A stretch of 64,000 bases of DNA from Corylus avellana (Eukaryota > Streptophyta > Magnoliopsida > Fagales > Betulaceae), in contig NC_081550.1 of the NCBI RefSeq assembly GCF_901000735.1, positions 14,860,393-14,924,392 of the forward strand, in the 5' to 3' direction. Positions within the stretch are counted from its first letter, which is position 1. The number at the start of each line of letters is the position of its first letter. This document shows, in pieces, positions 23,475 to 35,061 of this stretch. The notes beneath the pieces are model-generated. The model saw only the letters and a list, made by a program, of their open reading frames with translations. It ran no database searches and had not been told where the DNA came from. Made by a program: the position numbers and the translations under genes.

Positions 23475-23475
<1 letters not shown>
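22330..23475 (+). mobile_element. Mutator-like element carrying host DNA (probable Pack-MULE)
   Basis: Long imperfect terminal inverted repeats flank the element. Left, 22345-22470, has GGAGATGGTACTTCCGTC and ACAAATTGACACATGTCC. Right, 23280-23475, has the reverse complements, ending GGTATTTAACCC. Sub-terminal GC-rich GGGGGTGGCC arms lie inside both ends. Between them is sequence recognisable as a MADS-box gene. An (AT)n run lies at 23233-23263. The outer left end is decayed and no target duplication was identified, so the left border is approximate. Confidence 0.7.
22640..23115 (+). pseudogene. Captured SOC1/AGL20-like MADS-box 5' region and first exon
   Basis: From ATG 22935 the frame gives MVGG, a stop at 22947-22949 (where a Lys codon is usual), then [40 protein letters not shown] and IIFS. 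After about 23080 the frame shifts and [10 protein letters not shown] follows, ending where MADS exon 1 normally ends. This is the DNA-binding and dimerising MADS domain. About 300 bp of upstream sequence without coding frame (22640-22934) looks like captured 5' untranslated DNA. No K-box exons follow; GC-rich element arm resumes at about 23114. SOC1 affinity rests on the [24 protein letters not shown] signature. Confidence 0.82.
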
Positions 23476-23509
<34 letters not shown>

Positions 23510-24489
23510 CCTTCTCAGATTTAGGAGTGTGAGAAGGATGGTTTTGCCTTAAGTAGATTACTATCCCTATGTTGTTTACTTTTAAGAGCTTGGAGCCAAA
23601 TTTTGCTCAAGTTGTTTGCAATTTCCACCCTTGTTTACCAACAGGGAAAACTACACTTAGCTACCTTAATCTACTACCCTTGTTACAATGTCCCACAATC
23701 TTTTAATTTGTTTAATATATTCTCGTGATCTACCATCCGAATTTTGTTAGGATTTTCTATTAAATCTTAACAGATAAAAGGTATAATGGGCATTTTGCTT
23801 GCCAAATTGAAAAAACAATAAATAAATAAATAAATAATAAAATAAAATTTGTATACCAATTGCATTGTTTGATTTAATCCAACAGTTTTGAGTCAGGAAT
23901 GAATTTGTAACATTCATATTTCTTTCTTCTTCTTTGTTTTTTCATCTCAAGAGAAAAATATCATTACATTTCTTAATTAATAAAACCTTCACGTTTCTTG
24001 AAAAGTAAATTAAAAATAGAAAATAGCAACAAAACCTAAGAATATATGAAGAATACACAAACCAACAAGAAACAACATTTCTCTTACAAGTTTACCTCTC
24101 CCTCTCTTACCAAGGACAGCCTACTGTACTGGTTTTTATTGGTCTGCACCATCTGATTAGGGGCTTATCTGCAATAAATAAGGTCCAGATCAATTATGAA
24201 GAAGGACAAATCCAGATATCAGAATTACAACAAAGCCACCAACCAAACATTATGGTAAAGGAACTCTTCATGGCAGTTCTTGAGGGCCTACTTGACTGGA
24301 AAAGAGAGGGAGAGAGACAGAGAAACAGCAGCTGTAGGCACCTTTCTTAGCTTCTAAGCAAAACAGAAAAATTCCATTTGTATGAGGAGCAAAGTGGTCA
24401 ACACAATGCAAACATTGCATTGAGAGGAACCATGGCTGCTTATCTTATCACCTGTTTACAATCTACTATTGTCGAAGCTGGAGAGCAGC
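23476..24489. other. Spacer and probable LUL 3' untranslated region
   Basis: Poly-A rich start followed by AT-rich sequence; no gene. Roughly 24100-24489 probably contains the 3' untranslated region of the LUL gene on the minus strand. Confidence 0.45.
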
Positions 24490-24663
24490 TTATAACTTCA
24501 CGGCATCCTGTTCAGCAGCATCATGTTCGGCGGCGGCGGACTGTCCACAATCATCAGGTCCATTGTTGACCTTGATTTCCAGGAGCCTGCCTACTGGTTG
24601 CCTACAAATGGGGCATCTGTTTGACTGGAGGGCAAGGACTTTAGCACAGCCATTGCACATGCA
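24490..24663 (-). CDS. LUL: LUL exon 3
   Basis: Acceptor TGGATGCAG|TGCATGTGC. Encodes the second half of the RING ([10 protein letters not shown]...CPICRQP) and the C-terminus to the stop at 24490-24492. Confidence 0.9.
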   Translation of the reverse strand, partial: CMCNGCAKVLALQSNRCPICRQPVGRLLEIKVNNGPDDCGQSAAAEHDAAEQDAVKL

Positions 24664-27600
24664 CTGCATCCAAAGACCAAAACAAAACAAAAGTTAACCA
24701 CAACAAGAAGCAAGGAAAAGCTCCTTTATGTTCAGATTTTCAATCAAAGCTAAAATAGAGACCACATGCAGCACATGGGTGATTAATAGAGGATATTTCT
24801 AATTATCCAACATTAATTCCTGCTGCTCAGAGGAATTAATGTTGCATGTCCACAAGGAAAGCTTCTTTATGGGGATTTGGACTCCCAACTTGCTTTAGGA
24901 AATAATCACTTGATCCGGCCATTAGCATGTTTATCCATGTTCAATAATTTTAAGTCCAAGTAATTGATCTCACCTTGCATCCTACCCCACAAATAAAAAG
25001 TGAAATATTTTACTTTTTTATATATCCGCACAAACACATGAACTTTCGAAACGTATTTCCGCCCTGAGACTTTGGAAGCCTACTAAACTGTTGGCTCTAC
25101 AATTTTCAGCCCAATAGACATAAGACACTAAAAGGGTAAGGATTCTGGTCTGCTTCTTCATATCTACAATGTAATCTCCAACAGCTCCTAACTCTCTTCA
25201 TCCAGACTACAAGAAGGGGGAAAAGAAAAGCAAAAAGAGAGAAACAAAAACAAAAAGGAGCATACCATGTGTCGGCATGGGAGGACAGTCGTGTCTCGGG
25301 GTTCAGACAAGCAAATAACACATTCTTTACCAGAATCATTCTCATCCAAATCACCATCAACTGTATTCCCAATCCCATAAATTTCCTGCAGCTCGTACCT
25401 CATCCCGTTCACCCACAGGATCTGTTTAATCACCCGCACATGGTACTCACCTATCTCCTTCTTTTCAAACAAAGCCAGGGTGATCTGAGAATTCCTGACT
25501 GGATTTCCTTCTGGTTCAGTTTGGGTCAATGGGTATGCCTCAGCCTTCACCACAAGTGGGTAAACTTCTATATCACCATCTTTCATTAACTCTGTCCCCT
25601 CAAACTTCAACAAGTCAATTCCGGTTCCATTAGGTTGTCTGAACTGCTGACCAAGACCTTGCTGAAAAGAAACTGTGACAGGGTTAAGCAGGCCTTCCTT
25701 TGTTGCTGTAATGTTGCAGTCTTCATTTTCTTTAGCGAAAAACATAACCGTGATGCTGCCGCAGAGAAGAAAAAGTAACTATCAGAAAAGAAGAAAATTC
25801 ACATAAATGCATTGGCAGAGAAAAAAAAAAAAAGAGTTTTAAATAACTGAGCAAATTAAAAATACAAGGAAATGTAAGAATACCGTAAAGCTGTACAAAT
25901 ACTGCTAAGCAAAATGGTTATATATCAAAACATAGATTTTGTGTGGAATGTAACAAAACAATATATACCCCCGTTTCACAGTTTCCAATGTCAGGTGGAT
26001 GTCACCAAACAATTACTACACCCACACGTCAGAAAGGAGGCTCCAAATAGTAGAACATTATGTATCACATTACTAGAACAGACCTGGAGAGGATACAAAA
26101 CATCATTATCAAGTAATGGCCACCGTTGATAGGATATAGCATATAGGGCCCAAGTCCTAACTGTTGAGGAAATACACCGCGGGTCAAATTCATCTTGCTC
26201 TCACACTAACCTTTATTATTTATAGGAGAAATACAATACAATATCAACATTAGATAACCATATCTATTAACAAGATAAAAATAACCACAACAAACCTGGA
26301 TAATTTAACACTCTTCCTCAAGTTGGAGACTATCATATAATAGCAACCTAAATCAATTAAATGCATCTCGTCCATGACCAAGAGCTTTGGTGAACAAATC
26401 TGTCAATTGATTTTCATAATTTGTATAAGGATTAACAATCTCTTTATTGATAAACTTGCACAAATCTAAAGATAATCCACTTCTACTGAACCAGATTTAG
26501 ACTCCAAATGAAACACCAAACTTGATCAGTGCTAAGAAGTAAAATCAAAAATCCAGCAATCAACTTTGATATTTGCTGAAATCAACTTTAAATTGGCCGA
26601 AATGTCCTTGAATTGAACTGAGCAGGCCAAAAGCACCTTAACTGGAGAGAACTAATCTTAAAAGGCCAAAAAATAGCTAAACTTGGCCAAAAAACCACCT
26701 AACTCTGTTGAAAAAACAAATTGAAGCAATGGAAAAACCACCAAATCGGCAGAAAAATTAGCTGAACTGACCTAAAAACCAATCAACCGGCCGAAAAACC
26801 AAAGAGTCGGCCAAAACACAAACTGAACCAGCCAAAAAACCAATAAATCAACTGAAATACAAACTGAACCAACCAGAACACCACTTGATTGGCCACAAAT
26901 TCTCCAAAACCTGTCGAAACTGGAACTACCCCACTAGGAAACCACCAGTGCAAACCAAGACTGGACAAAACCAGCCAAAACAGAACGACTTCATCGGAAA
27001 ACCAACGATCAGCCCTCTAGACATTGGCCAACCACCACTACAAAACATAAACAACTAATCAGAAACAACCAAAGACCAACATAACACCAACCACAGCAGC
27101 CACAACAATCAATGACAACAACCCCACCCATGCCCCATCAACCTCTAACCACAAAAATTGAGCCCAAGCCAACAAATAAACTGTAGGTCATATTCATCTT
27201 GCTCCCACACTGATCAACATTAACTAACCATATATAGCAACAAAATAAAGATAACCACAACAAACATAGATAAGATAAACTACCACCAAACACCTCGATA
27301 AAGATTTTTTTTTTTTTTATAACTAATCAAGATATCATTAAAAGTGTAACGCCCCATCAGGTACATAAGGAGTATACAAGAAAAGTCACCTAAAAAACAA
27401 AGAAAATCATTATAACTAATCACTAAAGGAGAAACAAAAGCAGTTGTTCACAAATATAGAGCATTGAAAAATAAAACTTAATCTCCTCCAAAGTCAACTC
27501 ACGGTGCTCAAAATTTATGTCATTCATTTCCCTCTATAGACACTACAACAAGTATGAAAGCACTATCGCAGTCCACTAACAAACATACAAGCTGACTACT

Positions 27601-30600
27601 CGTCTAGGCATAACCTAAAATAGCCCAAACCAACTAAAGAAAAAAACATTCCAAATGGCATAAACAACCTCACAATGAAGAAAAAGATGGTCTAGGGACT
27701 CCCCATTCCTTTTATACATACAATACCTACCAACCAAAATAACGCACGGCTTCTGAAGATTGTTCATGGTAAGGATCTTTTCTAGGGCCGCCGACCAAGC
27801 AAGAAAAGGCCACCCTCAATAGACCCTTAGTACGCCAAACACTCTTCCAATTAAAACAAAATCAATCATTACAACTCATGACACGGTAAAAAGATTTAAC
27901 ATCAAACAACCCTCATTTGAGGACCACCCACCACAGCTTGTCCTCACCTTCTCGTCTCACTTTTACTAAATACAACACTTTGAAGAGTGAGACAAAGACA
28001 TCTACCTCTCAATCATGAGCCTCTCTAGCAAAGCTCGCGTTCCACTAAATGGAACCTCCAAAAAGTTCCACTTGATTCGTAACAAAAGCATCCTTTGCGC
28101 AAGCAATATCAAATAAACCCGGAAAGGCTTCTTTAAGGGGCCATATCCCCACACTATAGATCATACCAGAATCTAACCTACAAGCCATCTCCCACCTTAA
28201 ATATAGTATAACTTGAAAACTTCCCCCAACCCCTCCTAATATTCTTCCATAACCCCAATCCATACGCCCCAACTAGCTCACTAAAGCATCACTCTCCTCA
28301 TGAACTTCCATATTTAGCGTCCACCATCACTCCCCACCAAGCCTTTTCCTCAAGTCCATAGCATCAAAGCCATTTACCTAAGAAAGCATAATTGAACCTT
28401 AGCAATTTCCTAATCTCCAAACCTCCCTCAAAGATCGGCGTACAAACCTTGGATCAATTCACCAGATGATATTTGAACTCTTCACCCACCCCATAAAAAA
28501 TCACATTGAAGCTTATCAATACGGTTTGCGCAACACCCATAAGGAGAGGAAAAAGGGACATGAAGTACGGAGGTCAAATTGGATAGGAAGCTCTTGATAA
28601 GGGTAACACTACCACCCTTAGACAAATACAACTTTTTTTAACTGGCCAACCAACGTTCTATCTTCTCAATAACAACGTCCCATATATACTTGCTCTTAGC
28701 CCCCAACAAAAGACCAAAATACTTTAAAAGCACAGACGCAACCCCACAGCCCAGAATCCCAGCCAACTCAACCACATTATCAACATTTCCCACAAGAACA
28801 ATTTCGACTTGGCTAAGTTCGTCTTCAAAACTGACACAGCTTCAAAACATAAGAATAAGTACCATAGATTACATAGATGATTTAGGTCAGACCCATAAAA
28901 AATTAAAGTATCATCAGCAATCAGAACGTGAAAGATGTCAATCTCTATCCCCACAGAGAAGCCAGACAAAAAACCTCCACTCGCTATAGCAGAAATCATC
29001 CTACTCAACGCCTCCATCACAATGGCAAAAAACAAACAAGACAGAGGTGCCCTTGCCTCAAAGCCACGAGAACTACTAAAAAATCCTTTGGGAGAGTCGT
29101 TCACCAAAACCGAGAAATGCAATGAGGAAATACAGTGAGCTATCCAAGAGCACCGCTTCCCCCCAAATTTGCACCTTCTCAGCATATACAAAAGAAAATT
29201 CCAATTTTTTTTTTTTAATAAGTAATAATCAAGTTTTATTAAAAGCGTAAGGCGCCCATACGTACACCAGATGTATACAAGCGAAAACACCTAACTAGAA
29301 AAAGAAAAAAGACCCACCCAAAATCCAACACAAGAAACCCCACAAACCCACCCAAAAACCCTCAAAAACAAACACCCAGAGAAGCCAAGCTAACCCTCAA
29401 AAAGCCCCACTGAATCACCCACCAGCCCATAAAATCCACACGTGGCGCTACAACACAATGGTCTTGCCCTTCCTTCTTTGAGAAGGCCCGCTAGCAATAT
29501 CATAGTTAATGGAGCTTTCAAAATTTAACAACTCTCTCTTGCCCTTAGTCCTAGGCTACACAACCATTCCAATTAACATGATCATATGCTTTTTCTAAAT
29601 CCATTTTACAAATAACCCCTAAATCTCTAGATCTTATTCTACTATCAAAGCATTCATTGGAAATAAGAATGGGATTTCGGATCTGCCTACCTCGTATGAA
29701 CGCATACTATGACTTAGAAATAATTTTCTCCAACACTATCTTAGAGCATTCACATTGATTTATGCATAGTTTTATGCAAAATGGCTAATCAAAATGGCTA
29801 ATCAAAAGCCACTTTATCTAGTTTAGTTAATGAGTTTTAAAAGACAGCATACATTTAATTATCTATTTTTTTATCTATATCACTCAAATATTATTTCTTT
29901 ATTTTTTTTTTATAAGGATTGTATTTTTCCTAAAGATCCTATTTTTCAAATTTTGGGAAAAGGTAGATGTGGAGAGAGAAATAGTATATTAATAAGATGA
30001 ATGTGTGAATAGTGCACGCTACATGTAGCGGTGCATTGTTCACAAATGCAACAAGAATGTATTTTGCATTTGAGATGCATAATCCGATGCAGAGGGTTTT
30101 TTAGTGTTTTGCTTATCTATTTTAGATAAAAGTAAGAAATGGGTAAGCCAATGTGAGTGCTCTTAAGCATGCTTGCTAGAATCTTAGCAATAATCTTGTA
30201 AATGGTACCCACTAGACTAATAGGGCGAAATTCCTTGGGGCCGAGAACCACTAGGATCTTCGAAGAGGGCAGCGAGACACGTAGTATTTAGGCTCCTCTC
30301 GAACTTACCACTAGCGCGGAACTGCGGAAGTCACGAAAGACCTTCATGATGTCCTCTTTCAAAACAGGAAGAGGATCCTCTCCAGTCTAAAATGGACTGG
30401 AGAATATCCAATTAATGGTTAGGATCTCTTTAAAGAGATCCTGCGAGCATAAATAGGACATTTGTCCCATTAATAAAAAATAATAATAAAATATTATATA
30501 TCTTTAAAAAACAATTATTTAAATAAAATTATAAAAAATTAAGGAGTGACTAGCCATCCGAAGCCACCCTAGACCGGCGAAGCCAACCCATGGCCCTTGG

Positions 30601-32381
30601 GGGTGGTCTGATCTTTAAAAAAAAAAAAAAAATTTTGGCCCCCAGCCACCCCCAAGGGCCAAACGATATATATATATATTTTAGTTTGGGTTTAGGGGGT
30701 GGCCGGACCACCCCCAAGTGCCATGGGGTGGTCTGGCCACCCCTGGCCGACGCTAAAATGGGGTGGTCCGGCCACCCCCTATGGCCAAGATGGGGTGGCC
30801 AGTCACCCCTTATTTTTTTTATTAATTTGTTTATTATTTTTTTTAATCTGAAATTTTTTTTTTTTTTTGTAGTGGAACATGTGTCTTATTTGTAACCGAA
30901 ATCCTTGCAATGAACTGAATATTCTCCAGTCCATTATGGACCGGAGAGGATCCTATTCATTCAAAACAACCCAGCAAGCTTGAAAGAATGCCATAGAAAA
31001 ACTGTTAGGGCCTAACGCCTTGTCACCATTCATCACTTTCACTATCACACCTAGATAAAAATATTAACTATCACAGCAACTGGATAAAAGATAAAAATAC
31101 CTTTAACATTAACCAATAGAGGAGTTGCATATTAGAAGCCAAGTAATAGTCAACAAAAATAAGTTCACCAACCATAACCCATATAAGAAGTCAAGCCTTA
31201 ACTCGCAATATATTCATCACTCATATATTCAACCTGGAAAACATATTGTTGGACTTAAATATCACGGCTACGATTGATCCATATTTTGAAATTACCTTCG
31301 CAATGTTCACATCTAAGTAGTCTGAATACATATTAGAAGGGTCCAACATAGAACTCAGATTCTCGTATTTAGTTTCTTTTTCCAAAAACAAAAACGTCAT
31401 TTCTTTCCCAAGTGAGGAATATAAGATTTTGTTGAACACCGCAGGACTGGGGCGAGTATTTTAGCTACAAAGAGTTTACTTTTGCTTCTCTCTTCTACAA
31501 GCTGATATGTTGTATAGTTGACTGGCACTAATTCCTCCCTTATTTAAACACTTCAAATTTCCAAATCATCAATTGAATAAAACATTCAAACAACACACTA
31601 CCAATCCAACATCACATGGTCAAAATCCACATAACCTCTAGTATACCCAGTTGCCGAGGGCCTTCCCGGCCTCATCACCAACCAATTATCGAAGGCCCGT
31701 TAGGCCTCACCACCCTCAAGGAAGACTTCCTTCACCTGAAGACCATTTTACATCTTTCCTTCCATTGCTTCCTCACATTTTCCTACTAATTTAAGCATCG
31801 GAGGTGGCTCCATCGGCATACCCCGATGAAGCCTCCCTTCTCACTATTGTCTTCCTTGCAATCACAACTTTATTTAACCAAAACTACACTCCACATGAAC
31901 AATTTAAAATCAAATTGAAGCATTAGAAGTTATACCTTCCGGGCGCAGTGGCATCAAAAGTGAACGCCACAAGGAAGTGCCCAGGATTCTCCTCATCAGG
32001 CTCAACCCTCAGACTCTTCTTCTTAATGTTCACATCGTTCCTGATCGTGACAGCCTTCTGGTGCTCCACATAGGGGATAACCGGGTGCGGGGTAGGCCCA
32101 TACGGATACGGCCCATTAACCCAATTGGCGGGTGCCGGAGCCGGATAGACCCCGCGGTAAGGCTGCGGATACGGACCCCCCACGGGCGGTGGCGGGTAGA
32201 ACCTGGGATACTGGTAGTATTGGGGTAGGTTAGGATTCGGGTAAGGTGTGGCCGCAGCGAAAACATATCTGTTCCCGGTGGTTCCCGTCTGCGGATCCTG
32301 CGGCGTTGTCGGAGGAGGAGGCGGTTGGCTCCGATGCCTCCGGCGGCTTCCTCCATTGCTATTGCTTCCAATATTTCCCAT
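24490..32381 (-). CDS. LUL: LUL/LOG2-type RING E3 ubiquitin ligase (three exons)
   Basis: LOG2/LUL proteins are membrane-associated RING ubiquitin ligases; Arabidopsis LOG2 acts with GDU1 in amino-acid export. Exons are 32381-31936, 25755-25266 and 24663-24490. They join in phase (446 + 490 + 174 nt) to 369 codons, close to the usual 350-390. Donors GT and acceptors AG are present at both introns. Features in order: N-terminal MGNIGS (a myristoylation signal); a Pro/Tyr-rich segment; [14 protein letters not shown]; the conserved [19 protein letters not shown] junction; [20 protein letters not shown]; and a C3HC4 RING ([19 protein letters not shown], then [10 protein letters not shown] and CPICRQP). 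The C-terminus [10 protein letters not shown] is divergent. Intron 1 is 6180 bp and full of transposons. Which LUL paralogue it matches is not decided. Confidence 0.92.
25266..25755 (-). CDS. LUL: LUL exon 2
   Basis: Acceptor GCGGCAG|CATCACGG. Encodes [14 protein letters not shown] through the first half of the RING (LPCRHM). Donor ACATG|GTATGC, at a codon boundary. Confidence 0.9.
26150..27290 (-). mobile_element. Rearranged copia fragment in LUL intron 1
   Basis: The reverse strand encodes the end of copia pol ([20 protein letters not shown], then [11 protein letters not shown]) at about 26370-26480. LTR-like sequence at 26165-26310 recurs at about 27180-27280 (shared CATCTTGCTC and AAGATAACCACAACAAAC blocks). 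The middle, 26500-27130, is a degenerate low-complexity repeat rich in AAACTGAACC and GGCCGAAAAACC. Confidence 0.65.
29207..29565 (-). mobile_element. Second LINE 3' end nested inside the LINE
   Basis: ATTCCAATT is duplicated at 29198-29206 and 29566-29574. Between them are poly-T, the shared LINE tail (AATAAGTAATAATCAAG...) and about 280 bases of LINE 3' untranslated sequence. It splits the host LINE exactly between the VNW and NFLLYML codons. Confidence 0.85.
29754..30162 (+). mobile_element. MITE with TTA target site nested in the LINE, family copy 2
   Basis: Inverted ends are GAGCATTCACATTG and CAATGTGAGTGCTC, with TTA at 29751-29753 and 30163-30165. The surrounding LINE codons join across it (ILASMLK then IVLEKII). 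It shares CTACATGTAGCGGTGCATTG with the copy at 33295-33481. Confidence 0.85.
30367..30959 (+). mobile_element. Mutator-like non-autonomous element nested in the LINE
   Basis: The 9-bp duplication TTCAAAACA lies at 30358-30366 and 30960-30968. Inverted ends of about 38 bp carry AGGATCCTCTCC(A/G)GTC and AATGGACTGGAGAATAT with few mismatches. The interior holds GC-rich GGGGTGGCC/GGCCACCCC blocks. Target size and TIR length fit Mutator. Confidence 0.85.
31061..31935. other. Rest of LUL intron 1; retroelement debris
   Basis: No gene; the frame at 31221-31439 has no known domain. CCGAGGGCCTTCCCGGCCTC near 31650-31675 and CGGCATACCCCGATGAAG near 31814-31832 resemble gypsy-type LTR sequence, but no borders were found. 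Confidence 0.4.
31936..32381 (-). CDS. LUL: LUL exon 1
   Basis: Encodes the myristoylated, proline-rich N-terminus to FTFDATAPG. The donor reads GGAAG|GTATAA. Phase 2 end. Confidence 0.9.
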
Positions 32382-33290
32382 TTCGTTTCTTCTCTTTTAA
32401 CCTGAAGAAACTTCAAGTCGACCCAAAAAAAAACAAAAAAGAAAACTTTAGCCCACACATACTCAATTTTCTGTTTGGTAAATAAGAAAAGAAAAATGTT
32501 TAATTGGGTGAGAAACAAAGAAAAAGAAACGGTTAAATACAATTCATATAAACCAATCAAAATTTTTACAGAAGTTTCAGGAATTCTTAACCCCCAACAG
32601 AGCAGAAAAATTTGTACCTGACAAGCGTGGCTCCTGTGTTGTTTTGTTCTTGTTCGCCTAACAGTTTAAGCGCAGAGAGAGAGAGAGAGAGATTGAATGG
32701 GGGAATGATGGCGTTGGAAAATAGAGGATGTATCATGTATGTTCTGCCACCAACCGAGCATCCACCACCACCAAGACAACCCACGTACACAGAAACACAC
32801 AACACATTGCCGTTTTATGCTAACGTAAGCGGCAAGCACTTTACATTCTTTTGTCGTTCTTCTCATTATGGAGTACGACACGTAATACGACCGCCACGTC
32901 ATGCGAAAGAAGGAGACGCGGCGGACTTGTGGAAGGTCAGGTGAAAGAGTTAGCGTGCGTGCGGCATCAGCTCTTGAGATATGTGGCCCCACTTAGTGCG
33001 TGCCACCGCAGAATGGTTGTCGGCCTTGTTTGTTTGCACAAAGGAGTTGTCTGGGCTTGGTTTTCTGGACCCAGAGGGGTTGGGGACCCCATGTCCCTTT
33101 CTTGAATTTTGGGTCACAAGCCCATGATGGAACTTTCCATTTTAGGGAAAAAAGGTGTGCTAAATTTGAGAATAATTCTAAAAATTTCTCTTATATTCCT
33201 CTAAGAATAATGTGGTTATTAAAATCAACATTTGATCAAAATTCAATAATGATCAATTACAAGTTCAATGGTAATTTTAATAACATCATT
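32382..33290 (-). promoter_or_regulatory. LUL 5' leader and presumed promoter
   Basis: Upstream of the LUL ATG lies leader-like sequence with a possible leader-intron donor (CAG|GTACAAATT, minus strand, near 32620). A (GA)n run at 32675-32697 is typical of plant 5' leaders. No TATA box could be assigned with confidence. Small frames here (32587-33105) are not genes. Confidence 0.45.
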
Positions 33291-33294
33291 CTTG

Positions 33295-33481
33295 GAGAAA
33301 ATAGTATATTAATGAGATGGATGTGTAAATAATGCATGCTACATGTAGCGGTGCATTATTCACAAATGCAACAAGAATGTATTTTGTATTTAAGATGCAT
33401 AATCGGATGCAAAGTATTTTTCAGTATTTTGCTTATCTATTTAAGATAAAAGTAACAAATGGTTAAACCAATGTGAGTGCT
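33295..33481 (+). mobile_element. MITE, family copy 3, 5'-truncated
   Basis: Near-identical to 29976-30162 (ATAGTATATTAATGAGATG, CTACATGTAGCGGTGCATTA, CCAATGTGAGTGC). The left half of the element is missing. Confidence 0.8.
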
Positions 33482-33703
33482 TTAAAAAGATCACTTTGTT
33501 GATTTAGCTAATCACTTTTTAAAGGCACCACACAACAAACTCTCTAAATCTTTATATATTCTATTTAAATATGATTTTCTTTTTCTTTTACTTTTTCACA
33601 ATTGTTGGAAGGTTTATCTTCTTCTCTCCATCTCCTTTCTCTCTATCCATTTGATCTATCTCACAGCCATTTATGTTTCAAAGTTGGAAAACACAGAATA
33701 GTC

Positions 33704-33900
33704 TTAAAGCATGTTTGAAATTGCAATGGGAAATAGAGTTTTTTCTCAAAAGTGCGCTTTGATCATTTTTAGAGTAAAAATGTTAAATAAGTACTTTTGA
33801 AATTTTTTTTGTCAAACATGCAAGCTTTTTATTTGGCACAACTTTTTATGTATTAAAAGTACCTTTTATCATTCCTAACGCAATCAAAAACATGCTCTTA
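33704..33900 (+). mobile_element. Small TIR element with TTA target site
   Basis: Ends are GCATGTTTGAAATTGCA and the inverse ...CAATCAAAAACATGC, with TTA at 33704-33706 and 33898-33900. A second, partial copy starts immediately after (GCATGTTTGTGATTGCATT at 33902-33920). Confidence 0.65.
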
Positions 33901-33999
33901 GCGCATGTTTGTGATTGCATTTGAGAAAAATAGTTTTTAATTTAAAAAGCGTTTTTTTGGCAAAAACTTCATTTTTAAGCTTTTGCCAAAAGTGCGCAA

Positions 34000-35021
34000 T
34001 AAGTTTTAAAACCCTTTCATTTGAGCAAACACCCCAAAAACCCAACTTCAGCTTCTAGTCACACATTTGATGGGAGACCACCGAGCGTTCGACCTTAACC
34101 CCTAGCCCGAACATTCAAAACAGGATCACACCGAATATTCGACTTGCAACTGTAGAACCACTAAGTAATAGTACATTGAATGTTCGAGTATAGTACCGAA
34201 CGTTCGATGACAATCTGAAAAACCATTTTAACCCATTATCCACCTTTTCCGTTTTATACATGTCATCCCCCTATAAATACCCCCCTCATCCGCCTTCAAC
34301 CTTTATCCCTCACCCCCGCATTCCCACAGCCCTAAACCTAGAAGGAGAAAGAAATCCTAGAGAGAGAATAAGGTTTCTAAGTCTGCCTTCCCCTCTTTAA
34401 GGTAAACTCAACTGTGCTAAGTTGGTTTTCATATTGTTTTTTCGAATTTTATGCTTCATACAAGTTTTAAGAGTGTCATGGCGAATTTGAGTATTATTCT
34501 CTTTAAAAAGCAAAAAGGTTTTCAAATGATTTAAAACGCATCTTGTTTTCTTAGGCTTGCATATTGTTATGCCTTACTATGTTTTTATGAATCTATCAAA
34601 AGCCTAAGATGAAATTTTTTACGTGATGATTTGAATATAGGAGCCTTGCATGCATCTTGGCACTCTAACCGAGCATTCTACCTCGAGTCCAAACGTTCGA
34701 CCATAAGACAAAACGTTCGAGCAGGGTCTATAATGGATAAATTTGGGTTTGCTTCATGCGTAGGACTTTATGCGTTTTCAATAGGTCCTCTACTACTACG
34801 TGTAACCCTAAACTATATTTCATTATAGGAAACTCAAGATGTCTAAAGACTTGAGTGAGCATATGGGGTAAGTAAATACTTACGATTGCTTTTCATAAAA
34901 ACATGCAATATGTTAGCTGACTGAACACGAGTATATTATGAGCATAATTACTTTTCATGTAATGACCATGGGCTTACTCTATGGACTTGATTTTATGGTC
35001 AACATGGGCTTACTATCTTAT

Positions 35022-35061
<40 letters not shown>

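Larger units (their letters stand above)
27305..31060 (-). mobile_element. L1-like LINE in LUL intron 1, interrupted by three insertions
   Basis: The poly-A tail appears as poly-T at 27305-27318. Read on the minus strand, the pieces 31060-30960, 30366-30163, 29753-29566 and 29206-27305 make one co-linear LINE reverse transcriptase. Landmarks in order are [62 protein letters not shown], the catalytic ADDTLIF block near 28910, then the downstream region (ALKEAFPGL) toward 28100. The 5' part is missing. Stops and indels make it inactive. A possible target duplication (GATAAAGAT near 27296, GATAAAAGAT near 31082) is weak. Confidence 0.85.

Noticed and set aside
28724..29290. Single 188-codon minus-strand gene
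   Set aside because: LINE reverse transcriptase fused by chance to the tail of a second LINE insertion.
31923..32381. Independent proline-rich small gene
   Set aside because: It is exon 1 of the LUL gene; it joins in phase to 25755 across consensus splice sites.
32587..33105. Several overlapping small frames on both strands upstream of LUL
   Set aside because: No domains, overlapping each other and the LUL leader; shadows in promoter sequence.
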